64,000 nt of DNA from Halomonas sp. HL-48 (GTDB lineage: Bacteria > Pseudomonadota > Gammaproteobacteria > Pseudomonadales > Halomonadaceae), in NCBI RefSeq assembly GCF_001314875.1, contig NZ_LJZS01000002.1:186001-250000 (forward strand). Direction: 5' to 3'. Below, in pieces: positions 44,744 to 54,722 of this stretch (position 1 is the first letter of the stretch; each line of letters opens with the position of its first letter). Under the pieces are notes generated by a model. The model did not search any database, had not been told where the DNA came from, and saw only the letters and a list, made by a program, of their open reading frames with translations. The translations under genes and the position numbers were made by a program.

Positions 44744-44778
44744 ATATCTGTTAAGTAAATTATATTGATAACGGATAT
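44744..44778. promoter_or_regulatory. Large dyad between fpr and finR
   Basis: ATATCTGTTA (44744-44753) and TAACGGATAT (44769-44778) are complementary at nine of ten positions across 15 nt in the AT-rich gap 44645-44804. Position close to the LysR gene and size suit a LysR-type binding region. Confidence 0.45.
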
Positions 44779-44804
44779 CTTCAAAATCGATATAGGCGGG
44801 TTTC

Positions 44805-45731
44805 ATGCACTATACCCTGCGTCAGTTGGAAGTCTTCGTTGCCGTTGCGCAACACGAAAGCGTGTCCCATGCCGCGCGCTCGCTTGCCATGTCGCAGTCG
44901 GCGACCAGCACCGCCCTGGCGGAGCTCGAGCGTCAGTTCGACTGCCAGTTGCTCGACCGCATCGGCAAGCGTCTCAAGCTCAATGCGCTGGGCTTTCAGC
45001 TGCTGCCCAAGGCCGTTGGGCTGCTTGACCGCGCCGAGGAGGTGGAGGAGTTACTGCGCGGTCAGCAAGGCGTGGGGTCGCTGGAGGTTGGCGCTACCCT
45101 GACCATTGGCAACTATCTGGCAACGCTTTTAATCAGCGATTTTATGCAGCGCTATCCCGGCAGTCGCGTGCGTCTGGCGGTGCGCAATACACGCCATATC
45201 ATCGAAGGTGTTCGTCAGCACTCGCTGGACCTTGGGTTGATCGAAGGGCCCTGCGATGACGACATGATCATCAGTCAGCCGTGGGTCGAGGACGAACTGT
45301 GTGTGTTCTGTTCACCTCGGCACCCGCTGGCGGGCAAGACGCATCTGGAGCTCGAGCAGCTGCTGCGTGAGGACTGGATCATGCGCGAGGAGGGCTCGGG
45401 TACGCGGGTGACCCTGGAGCACGCTGCGCGTCACCGCCGCAGCCGGTTCAATACGTTGCTCGAGCTTGAGCATACCGAGGGCATCAAGCGGGCCGTGGAG
45501 TCGGGGTTGGGGATTGGCTGTGTCTCGCGGCTGGCGCTGCGCGATGCGTTCCGGCGGGGCAGCCTGGTACCGCTGCCCACGCCGGAACTGGATCTCAAGC
45601 GCCAGTTCACCTTTATCTGGCACCGCCACAAGTACCTCACCACCGGCGTGCGCGAGTTCCTGCGGCTGTGCCGGGAGATGACCGCCGGCGCCAAACGCAG
45701 CGACGACATCCCCCTGCCACCGATTCCTTAA
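44805..45731 (+). CDS. finR: LysR-family regulator, FinR-like
   Basis: 308 aa. N-terminal [43 protein letters not shown]-terminal periplasmic-binding-like effector domain (about 92-295) with [33 protein letters not shown] and [12 protein letters not shown]. It is divergent from fpr as in Pseudomonas, where FinR activates fpr in response to superoxide or related stress; the assignment rests on this synteny and overall similarity. Its stop overlaps the convergent chemoreceptor stop by 4 nt. Confidence 0.85.
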   Translation: MHYTLRQLEVFVAVAQHESVSHAARSLAMSQSATSTALAELERQFDCQLLDRIGKRLKLNALGFQLLPKAVGLLDRAEEVEELLRGQQGVGSLEVGATLTIGNYLATLLISDFMQRYPGSRVRLAVRNTRHIIEGVRQHSLDLGLIEGPCDDDMIISQPWVEDELCVFCSPRHPLAGKTHLELEQLLREDWIMREEGSGTRVTLEHAARHRRSRFNTLLELEHTEGIKRAVESGLGIGCVSRLALRDAFRRGSLVPLPTPELDLKRQFTFIWHRHKYLTTGVREFLRLCREMTAGAKRSDDIPLPPIP

Positions 45732-47830
45732 CGGCGCGTTTCAGGAGCCGTTAACGCCGACCCGGGACGGTCTGACTCCAGCGTAAACCCACCGACCAGC
45801 TCGGCCAGATAGTCGGCCTGGTCTTTCAACTGCTCGGCGGCGGTCGTCGACTCCTCTACCAGCGCTGCGTTCTGCTGGGTCATTTGGTCCAGGTCGGTGA
45901 CCGCAATGCTGACCTGGCTGATGCCATCATTTTGCTCGCCGGCCGCGGTGCTGATATCACCCAGCATCTGAGTGACCCTCGCGACGCTTTCGGCGAGCTC
46001 GTGCATGGCCGCCTCGGCGTCGCGCACCATTTGGGTGCCGCTTTCGACCTTCTCGGTTGAGGCATCAATTCGCTGACGGATATCTTTGGCCGCGTCGCTG
46101 GCACGTGACGCCAGCTGGCGGACTTCATTGGCCACCACGGCGAAGCCGCGACCCTGTTCGCCCGCCCGGGCCGCTTCCACCGAGGCGTTCAGCGCCAGCA
46201 GGTTGGTTTGAAAGGCAATCCCATCAATGACGCTGACGATGTCCTGAATTTCCGACGATGTGGTGCGGATAGCATCCATCGTGGTCACCACCTGACCGAA
46301 GGCCTCGTCGGTGCGTCCTGCCAGCTGTGAGGCGGTTTTTGAAAGGCCGCTGGCTTCCTGCGAAGCACTGGTGGTGTGCGCGACGGTGCTACTGATTTCC
46401 TCCATCGCCGAGGATGTTTGCTGCAAACTGGCGGCCGCTTGTTCGGTACGCCGGGAAAGGTCACGGCCGCCTTGGGTGATTTCATTGGCGGCGTGATTGA
46501 CCGATTCGCTGCTGCGTCGGACATCCAATAAAATGGTCTGGATTTTATCGGCAAAGGCATTGAACTGCTCGGCCACCGCCGCGCTTTCGTCGCGGCCTTG
46601 CACCGGCAGGCGTTGGGTGAGGTCGCCTTTGCCCGAGGCGATCGCCTGCATACGGCTGGCAAGGCGCTTCAGTGGGCGAGAGATGCTGCTACCCAACAGC
46701 CAACTGGCCACCAGGCCCAGAAAGGCGATGATCAACCCCATGCCAATCATGCCGAGTGTCGAGGCCTCGCGCTGGTCTTCCATCTGCGTCTGCAAGTCAT
46801 TCAGACCGGCAAGGACGGCGCTTTCAGGCAGTCGGATCATCAGCACCCAGGGGTTACCGCTGTCATCGACCGAGAAGGGCCAATAGAGTTCGGTCATGCC
46901 CTGGTCCGTGTTTAACCTGCGTACCTTCTCACCCTGCTGCGCCTGGGCGATGCCGGCCTGGATATCTTCATTCAGCTCGTTTTCAGCGTGCTTGCCGAGC
47001 AGGTCAGGCGCGCTGGTATGGGCGGCCAGGGCCCCGTGAGAGGCGATCAAGGCGATTTCGCCCGCGCCGTCGTAGAGCGACTGATTGGCTTCTTCCAGCC
47101 GCCCCTGAATGAATTCGACCGACAGGTCGACACCGGCGCTGCCGCGGAATTCACCGTCGACCAGGATGGGCGCATTGAACGACGTGACCAGTAAGGTCTC
47201 GCCGTTGTAGTCGTAGAGGTGAGGGTCGACCACACAGGTACGCTTCGTTTCCTTGGGGCAAAGATAGTATTCCCCGCGCCGAATGCCATCGGCATCGCGC
47301 TCCTGATTTTCCATATCGCTGCCCAGCGCCAGGACCTCGATATCGTCGGTCTTGGTGCGGTACCACCATGGCATGAAGCGACCATCGGGGCCGTAACCTT
47401 GATCCTCGCGGCCGGTATAGCGGGCATCGTTACCAAAGGCGTTGGGCTCCCAGCCAATAAAGGCGTCGAGCAGGTCGGGATTATCCACCACGGTCTGACG
47501 CACAAGCTGCGACAGCTCGCGACGGCTCATGGTCATCAACGGCTGACCCTCGCCGTCTTCCTGGCCCAGCATGGCATTGGTATTCGCCAGGCTTTGGGCA
47601 AGCGTGAGGGCGTGCTCGAGCTCGCCCTTGATTTCCTCGGTCTGGGCTGATGCGGTCGCCGCCAGGCGTGCCTCTATGTTTTGTTCGAGCAGCGCCTTCG
47701 TCTTATTTTCAACCAGGGCCTGGGAGCGGGCGTTGGCAATCACCGAGTAGATGACCAACGCCGCCACGACCAGCAGGATACAGCCACCGACGAGGGTGGC
47801 GATGAGGGTGCGGACAGACTTAAATGTCAT
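45728..47830 (-). CDS. Methyl-accepting chemotaxis protein with dCache sensor
   Basis: 700-aa chemoreceptor. N-terminal helix ([20 protein letters not shown]), long periplasmic double-Cache domain (about 35-345; [46 protein letters not shown]), second helix ([20 protein letters not shown]), HAMP, and signalling tip [20 protein letters not shown]. The Cache pocket resembles amino-acid or carboxylate sensors but the ligand is unknown. It starts 35 nt after the next chemoreceptor upstream and has no promoter of its own. Confidence 0.93.
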   Translation of the reverse strand: MTFKSVRTLIATLVGGCILLVVAALVIYSVIANARSQALVENKTKALLEQNIEARLAATASAQTEEIKGELEHALTLAQSLANTNAMLGQEDGEGQPLMTMSRRELSQLVRQTVVDNPDLLDAFIGWEPNAFGNDARYTGREDQGYGPDGRFMPWWYRTKTDDIEVLALGSDMENQERDADGIRRGEYYLCPKETKRTCVVDPHLYDYNGETLLVTSFNAPILVDGEFRGSAGVDLSVEFIQGRLEEANQSLYDGAGEIALIASHGALAAHTSAPDLLGKHAENELNEDIQAGIAQAQQGEKVRRLNTDQGMTELYWPFSVDDSGNPWVLMIRLPESAVLAGLNDLQTQMEDQREASTLGMIGMGLIIAFLGLVASWLLGSSISRPLKRLASRMQAIASGKGDLTQRLPVQGRDESAAVAEQFNAFADKIQTILLDVRRSSESVNHAANEITQGGRDLSRRTEQAAASLQQTSSAMEEISSTVAHTTSASQEASGLSKTASQLAGRTDEAFGQVVTTMDAIRTTSSEIQDIVSVIDGIAFQTNLLALNASVEAARAGEQGRGFAVVANEVRQLASRASDAAKDIRQRIDASTEKVESGTQMVRDAEAAMHELAESVARVTQMLGDISTAAGEQNDGISQVSIAVTDLDQMTQQNAALVEESTTAAEQLKDQADYLAELVGGFTLESDRPGSALTAPETRR

Positions 47831-47865
47831 TGTTGTTAGTTCTCTCTATGCGCGAGGGCCGCATG

Positions 47866-49722
47866 CTACGGCTGTGAAGCTGAGGTGATGAGACGGCGAT
47901 CTTGAGCAGTTGCACCGCTCGAGAGCTTGAAGCGGCTGATGGCGCCGGTGAGGTGGTCGGCCTGATCCTTGAGCTGTTCGGCGGCGGTGGTCGACTCTTC
48001 CACCATGGCCGCGTTTTCCTGGGTCATGCGATCCAGCTCGGCCACCGCCACGTTGACCTGGCCGATACCGTCGCTCTGCTCGCCGGCAGCGGAGGAAATC
48101 TCGCCCAGCACATCGGTCACGCGGGTGATGTGGTTGACGATGTCTGCCATGGTTTCGCCTGCGCTTTGCACCAGCGTGGTGCCGTTGGTGACCTTGCCCT
48201 GGGAATCCTCGATCAGGTGCTTGATGTCGTTGGCGGCGTCGGTGCTGCGTTGGGCCAGCTTGCGGACTTCTTCGGCCACCACGGCAAAGCCACGGCCCTG
48301 CTCGCCGGCGCGGGCGGCTTCCACCGAGGCGTTGAGCGCTAGCAGGTTGGTCTGGAAGGCGATGCTGTCCATCAGGGTGACGATATCGCCGATCTTGCTC
48401 GACGACTCGGCGATATCATTCATGGTCGAGGTGACCTGGGAGACGACCTCGCCGCCGCGACCGGCAACGTCCGAGGCGGCCTTGGCGAGCTGGTTGGCTT
48501 CCTGGGCGGACGATGAGGTGTGCTCGACCGTGCTGGTGATTTCCTCCATGGACGCGGACGTCTGCTGCAGGCTGGACGCGGTGTTTTCGGTCCGCCGCGA
48601 TAGATCCTGACCGCCGTTGGCAATTTCGGTGGCGGCGTTATGCACCGCCTCGCTGCTGGCGCGGACGTCCAGCAGTACCGTGTCCATGGTGGCGACAAAG
48701 CGGTTAAAGGCGGCAGAGATCTGGGTGATCTCGTCGTTGCCTTCTTCCGGCAGGCGCTGGGTCAAATCGCCTTCGCCTGAGGCGATGTCATTCATCGCAT
48801 CGCGGGCCGAGAGCAGCCGGCGCAGCAACCACTTGAGCAGCAGGCTGAGCACCACGGCGGTAATCCCGGCAACGATCAGAAGGGTAATGATCGACGTGGT
48901 GGCAATCCCGCGCAGCCCGGCAGTGGCCTCGTGTTCATCCATGGCCACGACGAGCTGCCAATCGCTGTTGCCGCCTACGGTATGGCTCTGCAGAAGCGTG
49001 TCGCGGTCATCCAGCGACAGCGCCAACGGCTGGTCACTGGTGGCGAGGCGCTGCAGGTAGTCGACGTCCAGCTGTTCGCTGAGCGCAGTGGAGGGTTCCA
49101 GGGTCATCTCGGCATCGGGGTGGGCTACCAGGGTGCCATCGCCGGTGGTCAGGAAGGCAAAGCTTGACGGGGTGGGGGCGATGCTGGCGACGATGTCGAT
49201 AACCTCGTCGATGCTGATATCGGCGCCGACTACCGCGGCGAGCTCGCCATCCTCATAGTAAGGCCGCGCAAAGGTCACGATCAGCCCGCCGCTTTGGGCG
49301 TCCACGTAGGGGGCGGTAATGATCGTCTCTTCGGCCGCGACCGCGTCCTGATACCAGGGACGCTGGCGTGGATCATAATCACTCGGTGGGTTCCAGCCGT
49401 CCGAAAAGACCGCGTCGGATGTCTCCGGAACGGCCAGGTACGCCGAGATGAAGTCCCCGGAGTTTTCCAGTTGGCGAAGCGCTGCCAAGGGGGCATCGCT
49501 ATCAACCGCGTCTTCCATGCTGGCGAGCATGGTATAGCGGGCGTTGAACCACTCGTTAATGGCCTGGGTATTGCCGTTGGTGACGGCATTCAGGTTGCGG
49601 GTAACCTGCTCGGCGTTGTGGTGTTTGACGGTGACATAGCTGGCAATGCCATTGACTACAAGGGCAAGAATAATCGCCGCTAAGGTGGCGAGTAACAGTT
49701 TGGCGCGAAGGGATGAAAACAT
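47866..49722 (-). CDS. Methyl-accepting chemotaxis protein with dCache sensor (PctA-like)
   Basis: 618 aa. TM1 ([20 protein letters not shown]), dCache_1 (about 35-270) with [40 protein letters not shown] and [14 protein letters not shown], the pattern of amino-acid-sensing PctA/McpA receptors, TM2 ([20 protein letters not shown]), HAMP and the conserved tip [23 protein letters not shown] 49722 is chosen since the FliA promoter at 49789-49815 would place the transcript start near 49782, downstream of the alternative start at 49785. Cotranscribed with the receptor at 45728. Confidence 0.94.
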   Translation of the reverse strand: MFSSLRAKLLLATLAAIILALVVNGIASYVTVKHHNAEQVTRNLNAVTNGNTQAINEWFNARYTMLASMEDAVDSDAPLAALRQLENSGDFISAYLAVPETSDAVFSDGWNPPSDYDPRQRPWYQDAVAAEETIITAPYVDAQSGGLIVTFARPYYEDGELAAVVGADISIDEVIDIVASIAPTPSSFAFLTTGDGTLVAHPDAEMTLEPSTALSEQLDVDYLQRLATSDQPLALSLDDRDTLLQSHTVGGNSDWQLVVAMDEHEATAGLRGIATTSIITLLIVAGITAVVLSLLLKWLLRRLLSARDAMNDIASGEGDLTQRLPEEGNDEITQISAAFNRFVATMDTVLLDVRASSEAVHNAATEIANGGQDLSRRTENTASSLQQTSASMEEITSTVEHTSSSAQEANQLAKAASDVAGRGGEVVSQVTSTMNDIAESSSKIGDIVTLMDSIAFQTNLLALNASVEAARAGEQGRGFAVVAEEVRKLAQRSTDAANDIKHLIEDSQGKVTNGTTLVQSAGETMADIVNHITRVTDVLGEISSAAGEQSDGIGQVNVAVAELDRMTQENAAMVEESTTAAEQLKDQADHLTGAISRFKLSSGATAQDRRLITSASQP

Positions 49723-49788
49723 TGATCGCTCTCGTGGCTGGATGCGTGTCAGGGCGTGGGAAAACGCCCTGTTATGAGATTGCACCAG

Positions 49789-49815
49789 CTATCGGCAAGA
49801 GCGATCATTTCTTTA
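49789..49815 (-). promoter_or_regulatory. Sigma-28 (FliA) promoter of the tandem chemoreceptors
   Basis: Minus strand TAAA (49815-49812), 15 nt, GCCGATAG (49796-49789); seven of eight bases of the -10 consensus with ideal spacing. Confidence 0.78.
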
Positions 49816-49844
49816 GGCAAGTTAAGGTGGATGTCGCCATAGGA

Positions 49845-50276
49845 TTAGCGCAGGTCGCTAACCGCGTCAGTAATGGTAGTCACTGAGCTTTTACTGTGGT
49901 CCTTGGCCAGTGTGTGAATGACCAGTTTCTGGGTAGGTGCATCCATTTTGTCGCGCAGCAGGCCTAGAAATTTAGGCGGCGCGACGAGAATAAGCTTTTC
50001 CATGTGATGATCCACCCGGGCGGTGTATAACCGCTGAACCACCTGCTTGGCGAAGAGTTCGTTTTCGTGCTTCGAGGCGGTTTCCTCGTTACCAGAGCTA
50101 CGCGCGCTGGTCGAGCTTGATTCGTGAACGTCGGCCCCCGGCCGGTCGGTGACCAGATCACCCTCGTGCAGCCGTCCTTCGGCGTGTATCAAGCTTTCCT
50201 GCTCATTGAGCGTTAGCGCATCGCGGGTAAAAATCCGCGCGCGAGCAGCATCGGCGACAACAATATAGGTGGTCAT
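49845..50276 (-). CDS. Host-attachment-type protein (baeRF family, eRF1-like)
   Basis: 143 aa. MTTYIVVADAARARIF and the C-terminal VAPPKFLGLLRDKMD, with KDHSKSSVTTI, are typical of the family annotated as required for attachment to host cells, which is now grouped with bacterial eRF1-like proteins. A Ser/Glu-rich acidic linker lies in the middle (HESSSTSARSSGNEETASKH). AAGGAGGA precedes the ATG. Role unknown; a translation- or stress-related function is possible. Confidence 0.82.
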   Translation of the reverse strand: MTTYIVVADAARARIFTRDALTLNEQESLIHAEGRLHEGDLVTDRPGADVHESSSTSARSSGNEETASKHENELFAKQVVQRLYTARVDHHMEKLILVAPPKFLGLLRDKMDAPTQKLVIHTLAKDHSKSSVTTITDAVSDLR

Positions 50277-50413
50277 CGTGTCGCATCCTCCTTGTGGTTA
50301 GTGGTTACTCAACCATGGCAAGCGTTTGGCGGAAGGTCAAACCCCATACCCGCTTCTGGACAGCGCTGAGCGCCTTGCCTATGGTAGCTCGTCGGCTTTT
50401 TTCGGAGTTTGCC

Positions 50414-51007
50414 ATGTCAATATTGTCGCTCGATGCGCCCACCCATTGGCGCAATCGCTATTTGTTGATGCGCCATGGCCACAGCCAAGCCAACCAACAG
50501 GGGGTGATTGTCAGCTCGCCAGCGCGGGGGCTGACCGACTTCGGCCTGTCCTCACTGGGCGAGGAGCAACTTGCCGAGCGGGTGGCCCATTGGCAATGGC
50601 CGCCGCCCACCCGCGTGGTGCATTCGGACTTCCTGCGCACCACGCAGACGGCGGCACGCGTCGCTGTGGCGTTCGCGCTAACGCCAAGCGTGGATACGCG
50701 TCTGCGCGAACGCCATTTTGGCGAGCTGGAAGGACAAGGGGATGATCGTTACCCGCGGATATGGACGTTGGATGCCCACGATGCCGATCACCAGCACCAT
50801 GGCGTGGAGGCCGTGAGCGCGGTGGCGAGTCGAATGCAGGCGGTAATGGAAGACTGGGAGCAGCGGGTCAGCGGGGAAACCATCCTGCTGGTGAGCCATG
50901 GCGATCCGCTGCAAATCCTGCTGACGGCGCTTGCGGGGAGACCCTTGAGCCAGCATCGCGAGCAAGTTGCCTTGATGCCGGCCAGTATTACGTCCGTGGG
51001 TGCTTAA
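50414..51007 (+). CDS. Histidine phosphatase family protein
   Basis: 197 aa. Branch-1 histidine phosphatase: RHG motif in YLLMRHGHSQAN, VHSDFLRTTQTAARVA, acid Glu in LRERHFGELEGQG, and second His in LLVSHGDPLQIL. Substrate unknown; cofactor-dependent phosphoglycerate mutase-like or small-molecule phosphatase. ATG 50414 preferred (CGGAG 6 nt upstream); a longer frame to 50294 lacks family similarity. Stop overlaps the convergent ridA stop by 4 nt. Confidence 0.88.
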   Translation: MSILSLDAPTHWRNRYLLMRHGHSQANQQGVIVSSPARGLTDFGLSSLGEEQLAERVAHWQWPPPTRVVHSDFLRTTQTAARVAVAFALTPSVDTRLRERHFGELEGQGDDRYPRIWTLDAHDADHQHHGVEAVSAVASRMQAVMEDWEQRVSGETILLVSHGDPLQILLTALAGRPLSQHREQVALMPASITSVGA

Positions 51008-51396
51008 GCTTCGCGGGGCGGAATCCAGGCGATCATGTCGACCTCCACGTCGGCACCGCCGGCCAGGCCCGTTACGCCAATACAGGTGCGCGTGGGCAGC
51101 GGCTGGGGAAAGTAGCTGGCATATACCTGGTTGACTTCCTCGAAGTGGCCCATGTTGGTAATGAATACCCGCGATTGGACCACGTGCTCGAAGCTGCTGC
51201 CGACCTCTTCAAGCACAATCGCCAGGTTCTGCATCACGCGGTGGGTCTGCTCGGTGAAGGTGCCTAGCAGCATCTCGTTGGTTTCTGGCACCGTGGGCAT
51301 TTGTCCGGTGATAAACACCAGATCGCCTACCCGGCAGGCGTGGGAAAATGGCGCGATGGGCTGGGGCGCGCGGTCGATAAACAGCTTTTCGATCAT
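51004..51396 (-). CDS. RidA-family reactive intermediate deaminase
   Basis: 130 aa, YjgF/YER057c/UK114 trimer fold hydrolysing enamine/imine intermediates of amino-acid catabolism. Seen: FSHACRVGDLVFITGQMPTV, VLEEVGSSFEHVVQSRVFIT, and the catalytic Arg region PQPLPTRTCIGVTGLAGGAD. AAGGA precedes the ATG. Next to the Aap amino-acid transporter operon, same strand but behind a terminator. Confidence 0.9.
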   Translation of the reverse strand: MIEKLFIDRAPQPIAPFSHACRVGDLVFITGQMPTVPETNEMLLGTFTEQTHRVMQNLAIVLEEVGSSFEHVVQSRVFITNMGHFEEVNQVYASYFPQPLPTRTCIGVTGLAGGADVEVDMIAWIPPREA

Positions 51397-51434
51397 GTCT
51401 TTATCCTTTTTGTGAACGGCTTGTCACGGCGGCT

Positions 51435-51467
51435 GTTAAATAAGATGGGCCTCATAACGAGGCCCAT
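51435..51467 (-). terminator. Terminator of the aapJQMP operon
   Basis: ATGGGCCTC and GAGGCCCAT form a perfect 9-bp stem with a 5-nt loop, followed on the minus strand by CTTATTTAA. A second inverted repeat (TCCACAG...CTGTGGA) lies closer to the aapP stop at about 51479-51509. Confidence 0.65.
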
Positions 51468-51510
51468 GAGTTGCACTTGTCCACAGCCGCTTTGGCGTCG
51501 ACCCTGTGGA

Positions 51511-52272
51511 TTAATGGCCGAGGATCTGGCTCAAGAACAGCTGGGTACGCTCGGACTGGGGGTTATTGAAGAACGGCTCAGGCGCGTTTTCTTCAATGAT
51601 CTGCCCCTGGTCCATGAAAATCACCCGGTCAGCGACGGTTTTGGCAAAACCCATCTCGTGAGTCACGCAGAGCATGGTCATGCCTTCCTCGGCGAGCTCC
51701 ACCATGACGTCCAGCACCTCCTTGATCATCTCGGGGTCGAGGGCGGAGGTGGGTTCGTCAAACAGCATCACGTCGGGGTGCATGCACAGCGAGCGGGCAA
51801 TGGCGACCCGCTGTTGCTGGCCACCGGATAGCTGTCCCGGGTATTTTTTGGCCTGCTCGGCGATGCGTACCCGCTCCAGGTACTGCATGGCCAGTTCTTC
51901 GGCCTCTTTACGGGGCTTTTTTTGTACCCACATCGGCGCAATACAGCAGTTTTCCAATACCGATAAGTGCGGGAACAGGTTGAAGTGCTGAAATACCATG
52001 CCGACGCTGCGGCGAATCTGCTCGATTCGCTTAACGTCCTGGGTGAGCGGTACACCGCCCACGGTGATGTCGCCTTTCTGATGCTCTTCAAGGTGGTTGA
52101 TACAGCGGATCAGCGTGGATTTCCCTGAGCCCGAAGGGCCACACACTACAATACGCTCGCCACGCTTGACCTCCAGGTAAATGTCGCGCAGGACGTGAAA
52201 ATCGCCGAACCATTTATTGACGTTATGCATCTCAACCATCAGGTCGGACGCGTTGGTGGCTGCTTGTGTCAT
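51511..52272 (-). CDS. aapP: General amino-acid ABC transporter ATP-binding protein AapP
   Basis: 253-aa polar amino-acid-type ATPase: Walker [22 protein letters not shown]-loop region [19 protein letters not shown], signature [15 protein letters not shown], Walker [16 protein letters not shown] and H-loop [19 protein letters not shown] precedes the ATG. Last gene of aapJQMP. Confidence 0.96.
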   Translation of the reverse strand: MTQAATNASDLMVEMHNVNKWFGDFHVLRDIYLEVKRGERIVVCGPSGSGKSTLIRCINHLEEHQKGDITVGGVPLTQDVKRIEQIRRSVGMVFQHFNLFPHLSVLENCCIAPMWVQKKPRKEAEELAMQYLERVRIAEQAKKYPGQLSGGQQQRVAIARSLCMHPDVMLFDEPTSALDPEMIKEVLDVMVELAEEGMTMLCVTHEMGFAKTVADRVIFMDQGQIIEENAPEPFFNNPQSERTQLFLSQILGH

Positions 52273-52325
52273 GTTGATATCCTACTCAAAATCAAAAAAA
52301 GCGGCGTTAGGCGTTGCGGCCAAGC

Positions 52326-53426
52326 CTATTGTCTATGGCCGGTGTTGAGCTTGCGTTCCAGGTACTGGCTGTAGCGCGACATGCTGAAACAGAAGATCCA
52401 GAACATAAACGCGGCAAATACATAGCCTTCCAGGGAAAAGCCCAGCCAACGCGAGTCGGACAGTGCTGCCTGCACGATCCCCAACAGATCAAACAGCCCG
52501 ATGATCATCACCAGCGTGGTGTCTTTAAACAGCGAAATGAAGGTGTTGACGATGCCGGGAATCATCATCTTCAGCGCCTGGGGCATGATGATCAGCCCCA
52601 TGCGTTTCCAATAGGTCATGCCCAGTGCGGCAGCCGCCTCTTCCTGGCCTTTGGGAATGGCCTGCAAGCCGCCGCGGATCACCTCCGCCATGTAGGCGCT
52701 TTGGAAGAGCGTCAAACCGATTAGCGCACGGACCAGACGGTCAACGCCCATGCCCGAGGGCAAGAATAACGGCAGCATGACCGAGGCCATGAACAGGATG
52801 GTAATCAGCGGAACGCCGCGCCAGAATTCAATGAAAATGATACAGAAGCTTCTCACGATAGGCATGGACGAACGTCGTCCCAGGGCGAGCACGATACCGA
52901 TGGGTAACGCGCCGATCATCCCGATGCTGGCCAGCAGCAGGGTCAGCATCAAGCCCCCCCAGCGGTTGGTGGACACGCGGGGGAGATCGAAATAGCCGCC
53001 GTACAACAACACGAAAGCCACGACCGGAAAGGCTACCAGGGCAAAGAGCGCTACCCAGCGCTTAAACGGCAGACGGGGAATGGCCATCCAGGCAATCAGT
53101 GAGAAGAACATGGCAAAGATGATATTGGCGCGCCAATATTCATCGCTTGGGTAGAGCCCGTATATGAACTGGTGGAAGCGGGCGTTAATGAACACCCAGC
53201 AGGCGCCAACCCGTGAGCAGTCTTCACGGCTGCTGCCGACCCAATCGGCATCGATAAACGCCCATTGGATCGTTGGAACGACCAGCAGGTAGAGCACATA
53301 CAGGCCCAGCAGGGTGAAGAGACTGTTGATGGGGCCATTGAACAGATTGCCGCGAAGCCAAGCAATGGGCCCAATCGTGCCTTTCGGCGCCGGCTGCTCG
53401 GGTATCACATCTTTGTTATGAATCAT
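52326..53426 (-). CDS. aapM: General amino-acid ABC transporter permease AapM
   Basis: 366-aa inner-membrane permease, His/Glu/Gln/Arg family. The long N-terminal extension with extra helices (LFTLLGLYVLYLLVVPTIQW, cysteine-containing periplasmic loop DCSRVGACWVFINARF) is specific for AapM. The ATPase-coupling EAA loop is in GGLQAIPKGQEEAAAALGMT. GGAGG lies before the ATG, 16 nt after the aapQ stop. Confidence 0.95.
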   Translation of the reverse strand: MIHNKDVIPEQPAPKGTIGPIAWLRGNLFNGPINSLFTLLGLYVLYLLVVPTIQWAFIDADWVGSSREDCSRVGACWVFINARFHQFIYGLYPSDEYWRANIIFAMFFSLIAWMAIPRLPFKRWVALFALVAFPVVAFVLLYGGYFDLPRVSTNRWGGLMLTLLLASIGMIGALPIGIVLALGRRSSMPIVRSFCIIFIEFWRGVPLITILFMASVMLPLFLPSGMGVDRLVRALIGLTLFQSAYMAEVIRGGLQAIPKGQEEAAAALGMTYWKRMGLIIMPQALKMMIPGIVNTFISLFKDTTLVMIIGLFDLLGIVQAALSDSRWLGFSLEGYVFAAFMFWIFCFSMSRYSQYLERKLNTGHRQ

Positions 53427-53441
53427 AAGGTTGCCTCCGGC

Positions 53442-54632
53442 CTAGCGTTCGACGAGCGCAAAGCGAGCGTTGAACCAGTTCATGAACATGGACACCAGCA
53501 AGCTGATGATCAGATAAACTGCCATGGTCATGGCAATGACCTCGATCGCCTGGCCGGTCTGGTTCAGCGTGGTGCCGGCAAATACCGAGACCAGATCGGG
53601 GTAGCCAATGGCGGTGGCCAGGGAAGAGTTCTTGATCAGGTTGAGGTACTGGCTGGTCAGCGGTGGAATGATCACGCGCATGGCTTGCGGTATTACCACC
53701 AGCCTGAGCACCAGCTTGCGCGGCAGACTCAGCGCTTGGGCGGCTTCCGTCTGGCCATGGGGAATCGCCTGAATACCGGAGCGCACTATCTCGGCGATAA
53801 ACGAGGCGGTGTAGATAGTCAGGGCCAGCCAAAGGGCGAGGAATTCGGGTATTACCGTAATGCCGCCGCGGAAATTAAACCCCGTCATTTCAGGCAGCTC
53901 CCAGGTAACCGGGACGCCGGTGGCCAACAATACCAGTAGCGGAAAACCGAAAATCAGTGCCGGCACAATCCAGCCCACCGGTAAGCGTTGTCCAGTCGCT
54001 TCGTGCCGCCGCTTATTCCAAACCACCAGTGCGATGCTGGCGACGATGGCTACCACAAAGGCGGCCGGTATCAGCCCAAACCCCGACTCAAATAACGGTT
54101 CGGGGATGAATAGGCCGCGCACGTTGAGAAAGAAGGCTTCACCAAAGGTGAGGCTCTCGCGGGCGCTTGGTAGGGCGCGCAGAACGGCGAAGTACCAGAA
54201 GAAAATCTGCAACAGCAGCGGAATATTACGGAACGTCTCGATATAGGCGTTGGCCAGGCGCGCCAGCAGCCAGTTGGGTGAAAGGCGCGCAATACCGACG
54301 ATAAAGCCGACAATGGTAGCGGCCACTACCCCAAGCCCACCGACCATCAGCGTATTGAGCAGGCCAATGACAAAGGTGCGGCCGTAGGTGCTCTCTTTAG
54401 AGTATTCGATCAAGGTTTGGCCAATACCAAACCCTGCGGTTCGGTCAAGAAAACCGAACCCGGTCCTGATACCGCGTTCGGATAGGTTTTCCTGAACATT
54501 ACCGATAATAAATAACAGGAAAGCCGCAACGGCTGCGACGACCAAGAGTTGAAAAATAAGCGCGCGCTTTGCGCGGTCTCGCCAAAACGGCGGCTTTTGG
54601 CCTGCCGGGCGAGCATTAGGTCTTACCGACAT
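53442..54632 (-). CDS. aapQ: General amino-acid ABC transporter permease AapQ
   Basis: 396 aa. AapQ-type permease with an N-terminal helix (ALIFQLLVVAAVAAFLLFII), conserved NLSERGIRTGFGFLDRTAGF, ARLANAYIETFRNIPLLLQ, WYFAVLRALPSAR and EAA loop SGIQAIPHGQTEAAQALSLP. ATG 54632 is used; the TTG at 54662 lies too close to the upstream hairpin. Follows aapJ by 90 nt with a stem-loop between. Confidence 0.94.
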   Translation of the reverse strand: MSVRPNARPAGQKPPFWRDRAKRALIFQLLVVAAVAAFLLFIIGNVQENLSERGIRTGFGFLDRTAGFGIGQTLIEYSKESTYGRTFVIGLLNTLMVGGLGVVAATIVGFIVGIARLSPNWLLARLANAYIETFRNIPLLLQIFFWYFAVLRALPSARESLTFGEAFFLNVRGLFIPEPLFESGFGLIPAAFVVAIVASIALVVWNKRRHEATGQRLPVGWIVPALIFGFPLLVLLATGVPVTWELPEMTGFNFRGGITVIPEFLALWLALTIYTASFIAEIVRSGIQAIPHGQTEAAQALSLPRKLVLRLVVIPQAMRVIIPPLTSQYLNLIKNSSLATAIGYPDLVSVFAGTTLNQTGQAIEVIAMTMAVYLIISLLVSMFMNWFNARFALVER

Positions 54633-54668
54633 GGGTGGCGTCTCCGCGATACGGAAGGTCAATCAGAA

Positions 54669-54705
54669 GGCCCGCCGATACCCTTGAAAAAAGGCATGGC
54701 GGGCC
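54669..54705 (-). repeat. Intercistronic stem-loop between aapJ and aapQ
   Basis: GGCCCGCC and GGCGGGCC (8 bp) flank a 21-nt loop. Such hairpins after substrate-binding-protein genes often stabilise the upstream message or partly stop transcription, giving more binding protein than permease. A loop T run makes a simple terminator less likely. Confidence 0.5.
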
Positions 54706-54722
54706 GGGGTCAAGCGAGACGC

